A DNA stretch of 64,000 nucleotides from Mesorhizobium sp. PAMC28654 (GTDB lineage Bacteria; Pseudomonadota; Alphaproteobacteria; Rhizobiales; Rhizobiaceae), in contig NZ_CP085135.1 in assembly GCF_020616515.1 (NCBI RefSeq), positions 3,596,001-3,660,000 of the forward strand, in the 5' to 3' direction. Positions within the stretch are counted from its first letter, which is position 1. Each line of letters begins with the position of its first letter. Positions 43,130-52,321 of this stretch are shown in pieces. The notes under the pieces are model-generated. The model was not told where the DNA came from and ran no database searches. It saw only the letters and a program-made list of their open reading frames with translations. A program made the translations under genes and the position numbers.

Positions 43130-44569
43130 TCAGACAGCGAGGAGCTTGCCCAGATGATCGCCCAGCCGGCAGGCCAGGGCGGTGATCGTCGTCGTCGGGT
43201 TGGCTTGACCAGACGTGCAGAAAACCGATGAACCGCCGACGTAGAGATTGTCCATGCCATGGACCTTGCAGTTGCTGTCGACGACGCTTTTGGTTACGTC
43301 CGTGCCCATGCGCGTGCCGCCCATGTGATGATGACCAGCGGTTTCCTCGTTCGTCGGATAATCCTCGCCATTGGCAAGCCAGTCGATGAGGCGAACGCGG
43401 CCAAGGTTCTTCTCGATGAGGGTGGTGCCGAACAGTTTCAGGCCTTCCAGGATGGTGCGGCGCTCCAGCTCCGACTTCTTCCAATGCAGTTCGATGCGCG
43501 GCACGCCGGCATGATCGACATCGGTCTTCGACAATTCGATCTGGTTCGAGGCCAGCGGCGCCTGCTCCCAGGCGACATAGAGCTGGGCGGCGCAGCGCAG
43601 GTTCTGGCTGAGCTTGTTGGCCACCCATTCGGCCATGTCGGGGGCCGTGCAGGCGAGGTCGGCGATGACACGCTTGACCCCGGCATAGGGCGTCTCGATC
43701 AGCCTGATGCCGAAATTCATGATCTGCAGACGTTCCATAGCGGAAAGAGTTGGCGAGAAAAAAGCCTCGTTGACGGCATCAACTTCGAATTCGCCGTAGT
43801 CGGCCAGAATGGCATTGCCGCCCTCGAAGGTAGGATGCTCCATCCAGTAACGGCCGAGCGCCCCGGCGTTCGGCACCACGCCACCGTTCGAACGCCGGTT
43901 CGACCACAGGAGCAGACGAGAATTCTCCAGCCCACCGGTGCAGACGATGAAATGGTCGGCGGTGAAGGAGCCGGCATCCTGCCCGTTCGACCATAATCTG
44001 GCGCTGGTCACCCGCTTGCCGTCGCCGGCAAGCTCGGTGGCATAGGTGTTGAGAACGACGGCGATGTTGCTGCTCTTGTCGAGTTCATCGGCGAATTTCT
44101 CGCCGAACCTCACCGCCGGGCTCTTGATCAATTGCACCCAGCGAATGTCGTCGGAGATGGCCACATCCGGCCGGAAATCGGGCAGTTCGAGAATGTCGTG
44201 CACTTCTGGCAAGAAAGGCTCGATGTCGGCGCGGCTGATCGGCCAGCCCGTGTCAGGCGCCCAGGCCTTCGGCTCGAAGTCCTGCTTGTCGAGCACGCGG
44301 CACCAGCCGGCCCAATGATTGGAACTGCCACCCATGAAACGCAGCCGGGTGATGTCGAGATCGAAATAGGGATCGCCGACCGTGGTGCCGCGGTAAAAAT
44401 CCTGCGACTCGTCTCTGAACTCGCGTGAGCCGGCCTCCAGCACCACGACCGGAATGCCGGCGGCGCCGAGTTTCCTGGCGATGGTGGTGCCGGCTGGGCC
44501 CGAGCCGAGGATGCAGACCCTGGGTTTGAAGTTCGCCGTGCGAAACGCCTCGTAGCTGTCGAAGATCAT
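43130..44569 (-). CDS. GMC-family FAD-dependent oxidoreductase
   Basis: 479 residues. FAD-binding opening VCILGSGPAGTTIARKLGAA, then RLRFMGGSSNHWAGWCRVLD, and the C-terminal HHMGGTRMGTD and NLYVGGSSVFCTSGQANPTT of the GMC C-terminal domain with the active His/Asn region. It probably oxidises an alcohol or sugar substrate. It has no signal peptide of its own, but the preceding 50-residue gene, overlapping by ATGA, encodes a Tat-like leader, so the pair may be exported together. Confidence 0.88.
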   Translation of the reverse strand: MIFDSYEAFRTANFKPRVCILGSGPAGTTIARKLGAAGIPVVVLEAGSREFRDESQDFYRGTTVGDPYFDLDITRLRFMGGSSNHWAGWCRVLDKQDFEPKAWAPDTGWPISRADIEPFLPEVHDILELPDFRPDVAISDDIRWVQLIKSPAVRFGEKFADELDKSSNIAVVLNTYATELAGDGKRVTSARLWSNGQDAGSFTADHFIVCTGGLENSRLLLWSNRRSNGGVVPNAGALGRYWMEHPTFEGGNAILADYGEFEVDAVNEAFFSPTLSAMERLQIMNFGIRLIETPYAGVKRVIADLACTAPDMAEWVANKLSQNLRCAAQLYVAWEQAPLASNQIELSKTDVDHAGVPRIELHWKKSELERRTILEGLKLFGTTLIEKNLGRVRLIDWLANGEDYPTNEETAGHHHMGGTRMGTDVTKSVVDSNCKVHGMDNLYVGGSSVFCTSGQANPTTTITALACRLGDHLGKLLAV

Positions 44570-44718
44570 GCGAGGTCGCTCCGCTTCAATATCCAGCCAT
44601 TGACCTCGACGATCTCATCGGCGGCGGCATCGGGAAGCTTGCGAAACAGGGATAGGGCGGGCAGCGCGACAAGCGCCTGCACGACACCGCGGCGCGATAT
44701 TTTCTTGAAGAAGCTCAT
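44566..44718 (-). CDS. 50-residue Tat-leader protein coupled to the GMC oxidoreductase
   Basis: MSFFKKISRRGVVQALVALP with a twin-arginine motif (SRRGVV), a hydrophobic stretch (ALVALPALSLF) and a short tail (DEIVEVNGWILKRSDLA). The stop overlaps the oxidoreductase start. It resembles a greatly shortened version of the small Tat-exported partner subunits known from gluconate and fructose dehydrogenases, but those are about 150-200 residues. It could act as a hitch-hiker export partner or anchor. Confidence 0.55.
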   Translation of the reverse strand: MSFFKKISRRGVVQALVALPALSLFRKLPDAAADEIVEVNGWILKRSDLA

Positions 44719-44940
44719 GACACGTCTCTCGATGGGGCTTCGATCCACGCATGGCGTTCCCTGAACGACACACGCGCCGATGGAGAAGCCAATTTCGTGC
44801 CAAGCCTAGCCATCAACCCGCTTCAAACCGGGTAAACGGCGCGGCCGAATGCGAACAGGGTTAGGGCTTCCTTAACGGCGGCCGGCATCACAAACCTCGA
44901 ACCTTCCATGGCGCGCTTTTGCCTGGCCCGTCGCCTGAAC

Positions 44941-45702
44941 TCAGGCCGCTTCGGAAATATCCTTGTCGAGGATCGTCCGATTGCGGCCCCGATGCTTGGC
45001 CTGGTAGAGGCGCCGGTCGGCGGCGCGCATCAGCTCCGACACGTTGCTGTCCTCGCTGCAGACCGTACCGCCGATGCTGACCGTGAGCGGAACCGTTCGC
45101 TCATCGACGGGCCGGAAGCGGATCAGCTCGACCTCGCGGCGGATGCGCTCGGCGACGCGCTTGGCTTCCTGTTCGGTGGCGCCAATCAGGAACGCGCCGA
45201 ATTCCTCGCCGCCGATCCTGCCCAGCACATCGCCGCTACGCACGCCGCGCTCGATGGCGCTGGCGATCAGCAGCAGCGCTTCATCGCCAGTCAGATGCCC
45301 GTAGCCGTCGTTGATGGCCTTGAAGTGGTCGGCGTCGATGATCAGCAGCGCGCCGCGATCGGATTTGCGTCGGGAGCCGTCAAGCGCCGCAAAGAAGCTC
45401 TCGCGGTTGAGCATGCCGGTCATGTCGTCGCGGCTCGCCTTCTCCGCCAGGCGGCGATGCGCGGCCGCAAGCTGGGCGTGTGTTCGGGCGAGGTCGCGAT
45501 GCGCTGACTTCAGCTTGTCGCTCTGCCAGAACGTGTAGGAGCCGGCGATCCAGGCAAGGACGAGCGGGCAGACCGTGGAGGTCAGCCAGATCGTGCGGTT
45601 GACGGAGAAACCCATGGCGGGAACGATGATCAGCGTCAGCAAAAGCGAAGCCGCGACGGAAGCAAAAGCAATGGCGGCCGACTTCAGAAATATGCGATTC
45701 AT
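44941..45702 (-). CDS. Membrane diguanylate cyclase (GGEEF)
   Basis: 253 residues: two N-terminal spans (about 8-30 and 36-60), a short coiled coil and a GGDEF domain with the active-site motif RIGGEEFGAFL. An RSGD inhibitory site lies five residues before GGEEF (RxxD-x5 spacing), so product feedback by c-di-GMP is expected. It makes c-di-GMP from two GTP at the membrane. Monocistronic. Confidence 0.9.
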   Translation of the reverse strand: MNRIFLKSAAIAFASVAASLLLTLIIVPAMGFSVNRTIWLTSTVCPLVLAWIAGSYTFWQSDKLKSAHRDLARTHAQLAAAHRRLAEKASRDDMTGMLNRESFFAALDGSRRKSDRGALLIIDADHFKAINDGYGHLTGDEALLLIASAIERGVRSGDVLGRIGGEEFGAFLIGATEQEAKRVAERIRREVELIRFRPVDERTVPLTVSIGGTVCSEDSNVSELMRAADRRLYQAKHRGRNRTILDKDISEAA

Positions 45703-45863
45703 CGCTTGCTCCCACTGGACTGCCTAAGTGCCAGCAAGGCCTGAAGGCCGCCTTTCCGGGATGGCTAAAATTTGAATCATGAGAGCGATTTTACCACTCC
45801 CGGCGCGTGCAAGTTGTGGATAAAGCCTCTGGCGGAACCGTCAATTCATGCCATAAGGATCGC

Positions 45864-46568
45864 ATGACCACGCTCCCTGATCCCGCCCGCTTCGACCATG
45901 TCACCGATTGGGTATTCGATCTCGACAACACGCTTTATCCGCACCATTCGAATCTGTTTTCGCAGATCGACGTGAAGATGACCGCCTATGTCGGAGAGCT
46001 CCTGTCGCTGCCGCGCGACGATGCGCGCAAGTTGCAGAAGGAGCTCTATCGCGAATACGGCACGACGCTGAACGGGCTGATGACCCGCCATGGCATCGAC
46101 CCCGACGATTTTCTCGAAAAGGTCCACGACATCGACTATTCCTGGCTAGTGCCGGATCCGGTTCTGGGCACCGCTATCCGGCAGCTTCCGGGCCGCAAGT
46201 TCATCTTCACCAATGGCGACCGGCGGCACGCCGAACGCACCGCGCGCCAGCTCGGCATCCTCGATCATTTCGATGACATCTTCGACATCGTCGCCGCCGG
46301 GCTCAACCCCAAGCCGGCGCGCCAGACCTACGAGAAGTTCGCCGCGCTCCACGCCGTCACCGGTCACAATGCGGTGATGTTCGAGGATCTCGCCCGCAAC
46401 CTGTCAGTGCCGAAGTCATTGGGCATGACCACGGTGCTGATCGTGCCCCGCAATTTCGAACCGACCTTCTCGGAAATCTGGGAGCGCGACGCCGCCGAGG
46501 AGGACGATGTCGATTTCGTCACCGACGATCTCGCCGGCTTCCTGACGACGATAGTTGGAGGGCAGTAG
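45864..46568 (+). CDS. HAD-family pyrimidine 5'-nucleotidase-type phosphatase
   Basis: 234 residues from ATG 45864. HAD motif I WVFDLDNTLYPHHSNLF (nucleophile Asp), motif II FIFTNGDRRHAER, motif III Lys in AAGLNPKPARQTYE and motif IV VMFEDLARNL. It matches the SDT1/PpsA-type pyrimidine nucleotidase subfamily common in alphaproteobacteria. The stop codon lies in the first unit of an octamer repeat array, so the last residues (GGQ) are partly repeat-encoded. It is convergent with the LOG-family gene. Confidence 0.88.
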   Translation: MTTLPDPARFDHVTDWVFDLDNTLYPHHSNLFSQIDVKMTAYVGELLSLPRDDARKLQKELYREYGTTLNGLMTRHGIDPDDFLEKVHDIDYSWLVPDPVLGTAIRQLPGRKFIFTNGDRRHAERTARQLGILDHFDDIFDIVAAGLNPKPARQTYEKFAALHAVTGHNAVMFEDLARNLSVPKSLGMTTVLIVPRNFEPTFSEIWERDAAEEDDVDFVTDDLAGFLTTIVGGQ

Positions 46569-46648
46569 GGCAGTAGGGCAGTAGGGCAGTAGGGCAGTAG
46601 GGCAGTAGGGCAGTAGGGCAGTAGGGCAGTAGGGCAGTAGGGCAGTAG
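46561..46648. repeat. Eleven tandem copies of the octamer ggcagtag
   Basis: 88 bases of perfect 8-bp tandem repeats. A GGG run recurs every eight bases with 5-base spacers (cagta), which meets the usual G-quadruplex pattern. The array begins three codons before the HAD gene's end. It has no spacers, so it is not a CRISPR. Confidence 0.95.
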
Positions 46649-46680
46649 GTGAAATTGTTCTGGGACGCGGCGACCGCAAG

Positions 46681-46738
46681 TGCCTTATTCACCTATTGCC
46701 TTACTGCCCTACTCCCTTACTCTCTTACTCCCCTAACT
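46681..46738. repeat. Degenerate octamer array in inverted orientation
   Basis: Read on the minus strand, the 3' end of the LOG gene and the bases after it contain about six diverged octamers (ggggagta, agagagta, agggagta, gggcagta, aggcaata, ggtgaata). It faces the perfect array across about 30 bases, so the transcripts of both convergent genes could fold against each other. Confidence 0.75.
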
Positions 46739-47570
46739 TGTAGAATCGGCTGATGATGCCCCAGGCCTCGTCGGCGGTGTCGACGAAATCGATGATATCC
46801 TGGTCGCCGGGGCTGATCGTGCCCTGCTCGGCGAGGAAATCGAGGTCGATCGCCCGTTTCCAGAAAGACTTGCCGAACAGGATCACCGGCACGCGCTCCA
46901 TGCGCCCTGTCTGGATCAGGGTCAGCGTCTCGAAGAACTCATCCATCGTGCCGAAGCCGCCCGGAAACACCGCCACCGCCTTGGCACGCATGACGAAATG
47001 CATCTTGCGGATGGCGAAATAGTGGAAGTTGAAACAGAGTTCCGGCGTCACATAGATGTTCGGCGCCTGTTCGTGCGGCAGCACGATGTTGAGGCCGATC
47101 GACGGCGCGCCGACATCGTCGGCGCCGCGATTGCCGGCCTCCATGACTCCCGGTCCGCCGCCGGTCACCACGACGAACTCGCGATAGTAGGAGGTCGCCG
47201 ACTGCTGAGAGCAGAGGCGGGCGAACTTTCGCGCCTCCTCGTAATATTTGCTGTTTTCCTCGAGATTCTTCTTCTGCGTCTCGTTCTTGGCCGCCCAGGC
47301 CTCGCCGCCGGGTTCAGGCAGGCGCGCGCCGCCGAATAGAATGACCGTCGAACGAATACCGCGCTCGGCCAGGATCATCTCCGGTTTCAGCAGCTCAAGC
47401 TGCAGCCGCACCGCGCGCAATTCGCGCCGTGTCATGAAATCCGGATCGTTCCATGCCAGCCGGTACGTTTCGGCGCGTGTCTGCGGCGTGTCGGGCACGC
47501 TCTTTGACCGCTCCAGATCCTCGTCCGAATGCGGCAGCGGCGTCCATCCCGCCTTTTCCATAGGTGTCAT
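46725..47570 (-). CDS. LOG-family protein (TIGR00730 type)
   Basis: 281 residues with VVVTGGGPGVMEAGNRGADD and FPGGFGTMDEFFETLTLIQT, the PGGxGTxxE nucleotide-binding motif. The family includes cytokinin riboside 5'-monophosphate phosphoribohydrolases, often misnamed lysine decarboxylases; in bacteria its normal role may be nucleotide hydrolysis. An N-terminal extension of about 60 residues is longer than in short LOG proteins. The C-terminal codons and stop lie in the degenerate octamer array. Confidence 0.88.
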   Translation of the reverse strand: MTPMEKAGWTPLPHSDEDLERSKSVPDTPQTRAETYRLAWNDPDFMTRRELRAVRLQLELLKPEMILAERGIRSTVILFGGARLPEPGGEAWAAKNETQKKNLEENSKYYEEARKFARLCSQQSATSYYREFVVVTGGGPGVMEAGNRGADDVGAPSIGLNIVLPHEQAPNIYVTPELCFNFHYFAIRKMHFVMRAKAVAVFPGGFGTMDEFFETLTLIQTGRMERVPVILFGKSFWKRAIDLDFLAEQGTISPGDQDIIDFVDTADEAWGIISRFYKLGE

Positions 47571-47716
47571 ATGCTTTTACCCGTCCAATTCTTTCACTTG
47601 CGCCGTCCCATGACGCACCCGCGATTGACCCTCACCAAGGCTTCACATAGGGTCCGCGCGACTTTGGAAACAGGTTAAGGCGTTGCCCCTTAACAGCTTG
47701 GTAATGGAGCGAATTC

Positions 47717-48571
47717 ATGTCGAAGCCCGATCTGGCGAGCCTCGAAAAGACCATCGAAAAGGCCTTCGAGGAGCGCGACACGATTTCGACGGCGACGCGC
47801 GGCGAGACGCGCGATGCCATCCAGTCGGCGCTGGACCTTCTGGATCGCGGTGTTGCCCGTGTCGCCGAGCGCCAGGCCGACGGCAAGTGGCATGTCAATC
47901 AGTGGCTGAAGAAGGCCGTGCTGTTGTCCTTCCGCCTCAACCCGATGGAGATCATCAAGGGTGGTCCGGGCGAGGCTGTCTGGTGGGACAAGGTGCCGTC
48001 GAAGTTTGACGGCTGGAGCGCGGTCGACTTCGAGAAGGCGGGCTTCCGCGCCGTGCCGTCGTCGATCGTGCGGCGTTCCGCCTATGTCGCGCCGGGCGCC
48101 GTGCTGATGCCGTCCTTCGTCAATGTCGGCGCCTATGTCGATACCGGCACCATGGTCGATACATGGGCATCGGTGGGCTCCTGCGCCCAGATCGGCAAGA
48201 ACGTGCACCTGTCGGGCGGCGTCGGCATTGGCGGCGTGCTGGAGCCGATGCAGGCCGGCCCAACCATCATCGAGGACAATTGCTTCATCGGCGCGCGCTC
48301 GGAAGTGGTCGAAGGCTGCATCGTGCGCGAGGGCTCGGTGCTCGGCATGGGCGTCTTCATCGGCCAGTCGACCAAGATCGTCGACCGCGCCACCGGCGAG
48401 ATCTTCTACGGCGAGGTGCCCCCCAATTCGGTCGTCGTAGCCGGCTCGATGCCAGGCAAGCCTTTCCCCAACGGTGAACCGGGCCCAGGTCTCTACTGCG
48501 CCGTCATCGTCAAGCGCGTCGACGCCAAGACCCGTTCCAAGACCTCGATCAACGAATTGCTGCGCGATTGA
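47717..48571 (+). CDS. dapD: Tetrahydrodipicolinate N-succinyltransferase
   Basis: 284 residues, the expected size. N-terminal helices; then hexapeptide beta-helix repeats ([60 protein letters not shown]) and the C-terminal [11 protein letters not shown]. It transfers a succinyl group from succinyl-CoA in the lysine/meso-diaminopimelate pathway, feeding peptidoglycan. dapE, two steps later, lies 3.8 kb downstream on the same strand. A ggag ribosome site precedes ATG. It is divergent from the LOG gene. Confidence 0.96.
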   Translation: MSKPDLASLEKTIEKAFEERDTISTATRGETRDAIQSALDLLDRGVARVAERQADGKWHVNQWLKKAVLLSFRLNPMEIIKGGPGEAVWWDKVPSKFDGWSAVDFEKAGFRAVPSSIVRRSAYVAPGAVLMPSFVNVGAYVDTGTMVDTWASVGSCAQIGKNVHLSGGVGIGGVLEPMQAGPTIIEDNCFIGARSEVVEGCIVREGSVLGMGVFIGQSTKIVDRATGEIFYGEVPPNSVVVAGSMPGKPFPNGEPGPGLYCAVIVKRVDAKTRSKTSINELLRD

Positions 48572-48709
48572 TCTTTCCTGAGGGCGAGTGCACCTTCAGG
48601 TCAGCGCGGCCATGGGTCACGCTTGGATGTCAGCCAAGAGGGTGGCATGGACTGAAATGTATCCCGATATGTCTCGGCATCCTCGAAGGCGCGTAGAGTG
48701 CCAATCAAC

Positions 48710-49102
48710 ATGGACCGGACCCGCTTGCCCGACAAATCAGACCTTACCTGGCTTTTCTTCAAGACATCTGGCCGCGTCAGCCGCGCGGCCTATTTTCTCG
48801 GCGGGTTGCTCGTCGCCATCATACAGGCCTTTCCGCTTTATCGCTTCACGCTGGTGCCGGAAGGCTCGCCTGAGAGCAATATGTGGTCGTTCATCTTCTT
48901 CATCGCCTTCATCGCGTCGCTCTGGTCGAACATCGTGCTGGCGGTGAAGCGCCTGCATGACCTCGACAAGCCAGGCATCGCGTCGCTGATCCTGTTCGTG
49001 CCGGTCGTTTCGATCATCGCCTTCCTGGTGCTTTGCCTGTTTCCGGGACAGCCAGGCCCCAACCGCTACGGCAGACGCACCAACGCGCGAGCCGAACAGT
49101 GA
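48710..49102 (+). CDS. DUF805-type membrane protein
   Basis: 130 residues from ATG 48710 (GTG 48698 is possible). The opening LTWLFFKTSGRVSRAAYFLG and the later NIVLAVKRLHDLDKPGIASL match DUF805 (inner membrane YhaH-like), with about three spans and the end FPGQPGPNRYG. Function unknown. It lies between dapD and dapE in the same direction. Confidence 0.8.
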   Translation: MDRTRLPDKSDLTWLFFKTSGRVSRAAYFLGGLLVAIIQAFPLYRFTLVPEGSPESNMWSFIFFIAFIASLWSNIVLAVKRLHDLDKPGIASLILFVPVVSIIAFLVLCLFPGQPGPNRYGRRTNARAEQ

Positions 49103-49117
49103 GGCTCGATCGGCGCC

Positions 49118-49822
49118 ATGCGCTACCGCACGCTTGATCCGAAACTGATCATCGAGACGGCGGAGCGGCTGGAAGGGCGGATCGCGGATCGTTTTCCCGA
49201 AGCGGGCCTGCGTGGCGTCGCCGCGGAACTGGTGTCGCTGTCGCGTGACCTAGCCAAGGCCGCGCAAGCGCTCGAAGCGCCGATCTGGTGGCTGCGCGGC
49301 GTCATCATCGCCGCTTTCCTCGCCGGCGTCCTGATGTTCCTGTTCGTCGGCACCATCCTGCCGCTCGACCGAATCTCGGGAGCCGACGACGCCGTCCAGT
49401 CGGTGCAAGGCATCGAAGCCTCGCTCAACACCATCATCCTGGCGGTGCTCGGCTTCCTGGCCCTGATCCGAACCGAGGAACGCATCAAGCGAAAGCGCGT
49501 CTTTCGCGAGTTGCACGGGCTGCGCTCGCTGATCCACGTCATCGACATGCACCAGCTGACCAAGGATCCGGCAACACTGTCGGCCAGTTTCAAGCCGACG
49601 GCGAGCTCGCCCGCACGCATCACCAATGCCGCCGACCTGGCGCGCTATCTCGACTATTGCTCCGAAATGCTGTCGATCACCGGCAAGATCGCCGCGCTCT
49701 TCGCCCAGTCGGTCAATGACGACGTGGTCATCGACGGCGTCAACGACATCGAGAATCTGAGCTCCAACCTGTCACGCAAAATCTGGCAGAAGATCACGTT
49801 GATCGACGTGCCGTTGCGGTAG
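49118..49822 (+). CDS. Two-span membrane protein of unknown function
   Basis: 234 residues. Spans lie at about 58-82 (GVIIAAFLAGVLMFLFVGTI) and 103-120 (LNTIILAVLGFLALI), then a basic segment (RIKRKRVFRELHGLRSLIHV) and a soluble C-terminal part of about 100 residues. Conserved-looking, with good codon use, but I know no family name. It starts 15 bases after the DUF805 gene, so probably the same transcript. Confidence 0.7.
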   Translation: MRYRTLDPKLIIETAERLEGRIADRFPEAGLRGVAAELVSLSRDLAKAAQALEAPIWWLRGVIIAAFLAGVLMFLFVGTILPLDRISGADDAVQSVQGIEASLNTIILAVLGFLALIRTEERIKRKRVFRELHGLRSLIHVIDMHQLTKDPATLSASFKPTASSPARITNAADLARYLDYCSEMLSITGKIAALFAQSVNDDVVIDGVNDIENLSSNLSRKIWQKITLIDVPLR

Positions 49823-49944
49823 GCACTGGCACGCCGGTAAATTAGATTCGTGATTCCATCTGGTGTTTGCCTCAGTTACGAGGCTCCCGTAATTTGCCTC
49901 ATCTGCAGAATGCTCTAAGCTAATCTTAATCACCTTGCCTCAGC

Positions 49945-51167
49945 ATGATCGTGAAAGCTGTGTCGACTGACACGGAGCATCCGGCTGACACACGGCACAC
50001 ATCAGGCAAGACAAAAAGCGGACCGGCGGCCAGACCTCGGCCCGCGGCTGTTCGCCTGGTTTTCCTCGCCTAGGCGACTGGAACCGGACGCTGTCCGTGC
50101 CCGGCTTCTGGACACGACGTTCGATCGCAAGTTCGCTGTTCTGTTCGGCACCGTCAGTGTCCTGGTGCTCGCGGTGAGCGCTGCGATCGCCACCGATGAT
50201 CTGTGGCCCTGCCTGGATCGTGGCCGACATGACGCTGTTCGCTGTCCGTGTGATGCTGATGCGTGAATGTGAAAGGGCGGCGAAGCGCGCAGAAAAAGGG
50301 CCTCTGGCGGAGTTGATGGCCGCCGGCGCCGTGTGGTCGGTCGTTTTCGGTCTTGGCTGCTATGGCTGCATTGCGAGCGGACATATGACCCTGGCCGTGC
50401 TTGCCGCCCTCAACGTCGCCGGAGTGCTCGGCGTCGTCTCGTCGCGCAATGCGGCAACGCCACGCTACGCCATATTCGTCATGCTGGCCGTCAGCCTGCC
50501 CTATTTCACCGGAGCGCTGCTTTCGGCGTCGCCCGGCATGTGGGTGGTCGGCATCCAGATGCCATTCTACCTGACGGGCGTCATCATCGTTCTGCTGCAA
50601 AACCACGCCATCAACGCGCGCATGATCCGCGCGGAGCTCGACAATCGCGACCTGGCGATCAAGGACGCGCTGACCGGCCTGCCTAATCGTATCTTCCTTC
50701 AGGAAAAACTGCGCGACATGTGCCGCGACCTGGCGGTGCCGGCCGCCAATGGCGGGGCGCCTTTCGCCGTTCTCAGCATGGATCTCGATGGCTTCAAGAC
50801 CGTCAATGACCATTTTGGCCATGCGGTCGGTGACATGCTGCTGCGCAAGGTGGCAGAGAGGCTGAAGCGCGCTTTCCGCTCCGGCGATTGCGTCTTTCGC
50901 ATCGGCGGCGACGAGTTTGTCATCCTGTTGCCGGCGACGTCGGAGATCGAGGCCACCTATCTGGCAAAGCGCGCCATCGACAAGATTTCCACGCCTTTCG
51001 ATTTTGGCACCGGATCCGCTATTCGCATCGGGCTTAGTGTTGGAAGTGCGTTCGCGCCTGCCGATGGGAGCAATCCGGAAATTCTGCTGGCCTGTTCAGA
51101 CCTGGCGCTCTACGACGCCAAGCGTACCGGCAAGGGCCGCTACCGGGCCCATGTGCGGGTTGTCTGA
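49945..51167 (+). pseudogene. Diguanylate cyclase gene with two frameshifts
   Basis: Three frames read in turn. ATG 49945 gives MIVKAVSTDTEHPADTRHTS. A second frame, about 50030-50200, gives LFAWFSSPRRLEPDAVRARL and FGTVSVLVLAVSAAIAT. A third, from about 50196, gives AWIVADMTLFAVRVMLMRE, membrane spans, and a GGDEF domain with RIGGDEFVILL and an RSGD inhibitory site. The second frame has no usable start codon. The total length is two bases out of frame, consistent with two single-base insertions. The C-terminal cyclase part is intact and could be expressed from an internal ATG (50196 or 50229), lacking the first span. Confidence 0.65.
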
Positions 51168-51171
51168 CTCG

Positions 51172-52206
51172 TCACACTGGTTGGCCTACCCCCGCGTCGG
51201 TGAAGGCCTCTGGTGTCAGACCGGGCGATCCGCGTCCTTCCTGTTCGGCCGCGCGCAGCAGCGCCACCGTTCGCCTTATCAGCGGCGCGGGCGTGCCCGC
51301 CTTCCGTGCCAGACGCAGGATCGCGCCCTGCAACTCGTCAATCTCCGTCGCCCGGCCGCGCTGAAGATCGTCCCACATCGATGAGCGTGCCCGGGGATCG
51401 ATCGCCAGCATCCTGCGCGCCAAAAGCTTGAACAACCAGTCCGGCAGCCGCAGCACTTTCGGCAACAGCACGGGACGCAGGCCGGCGATCCGGGCTGGCT
51501 CGATGCGACAGGTTTTCATCGCCGCAAGCGCCTCGTCGATCTGAGCGGCCAGGATCAACCGCCAGCGACGGTCGGCGAGTTCCGTCGCCAGCGGCAGGTC
51601 GGAAAGCGCCACCAGCGCGTTGTTGAGGTTCATCAACAATTTGCCCCACTGCACCGCCCTCATGTCGGCGTGAACCTCAACCCCGAACCCATCGACATCT
51701 AGCAGTTCGACAAGGCCGGGCTCGCCGTCTTCGATCATCGCCTTGCCGTCGCTGGCGCGGTGCACACGCAGAGGCACATCGCCGTCCGGCGACCCCACCA
51801 CATTGAACGGCACCATGCCCGCCAACACACGCCGCTGGCCGAGCCGCAACCTGTCGGCATTGTCGACGCCGTTCTGGAAACTGACCACCACGGCGTCCGG
51901 GCGAGCATGAGCCGCGATAATCCGGGCCATCTCCTCGGTTGCGCCGCTCTTGACCGTCACCAGGATCACGTCGGCCCTGGCCAACGCAACGGACGGATCA
52001 GCAGTGGCCGAAAGCTCTCCCGGCCCCAGCAACCGGTCAAGCCCATCAAGGTCGGTGACATGCAATCCGCCTGTGCGCAGCGCCGCCTCGAAGCGCGGCC
52101 GCACCAGCAGAATCACCTGCCGCCCGGCGAGCGCCAGGCAGCCGCCGACATAACAGCCAATGCTGCCAGCACCGGCAATGGCGATCGTGCTCTTTGCGCT
52201 GATCAT
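51172..52206 (-). CDS. Ketopantoate reductase (PanE/ApbA)-family protein
   Basis: 344 residues from ATG 52206. NADP-binding GAGSIGCYVGGCLALAGR near the start, then DVILVTVKSGATEEM, VVSFQNGVDNADRL and the C-terminal helical domain with WGKLLMNLNNALVALSDLPL. It probably reduces a 2-oxo acid with NADPH; whether it is the pantothenate enzyme is not certain, since the family is broad. Stands alone. Confidence 0.83.
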   Translation of the reverse strand: MISAKSTIAIAGAGSIGCYVGGCLALAGRQVILLVRPRFEAALRTGGLHVTDLDGLDRLLGPGELSATADPSVALARADVILVTVKSGATEEMARIIAAHARPDAVVVSFQNGVDNADRLRLGQRRVLAGMVPFNVVGSPDGDVPLRVHRASDGKAMIEDGEPGLVELLDVDGFGVEVHADMRAVQWGKLLMNLNNALVALSDLPLATELADRRWRLILAAQIDEALAAMKTCRIEPARIAGLRPVLLPKVLRLPDWLFKLLARRMLAIDPRARSSMWDDLQRGRATEIDELQGAILRLARKAGTPAPLIRRTVALLRAAEQEGRGSPGLTPEAFTDAGVGQPV

Positions 52207-52321
52207 CCCGTGATTCCGCGTGATCCCGCGACTATACGACATGAAAACCATATTGTCGGCGCCATGACTGGCCCTCACGTCTGGCCGTGACAGGCCCCGC
52301 GCTTTCGACTATCGCTTTTGC

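Noticed and set aside
46561..46738. Possible CRISPR array
   Set aside because: The 8-bp units are directly contiguous with no spacers, and no cas genes are present anywhere in the window.
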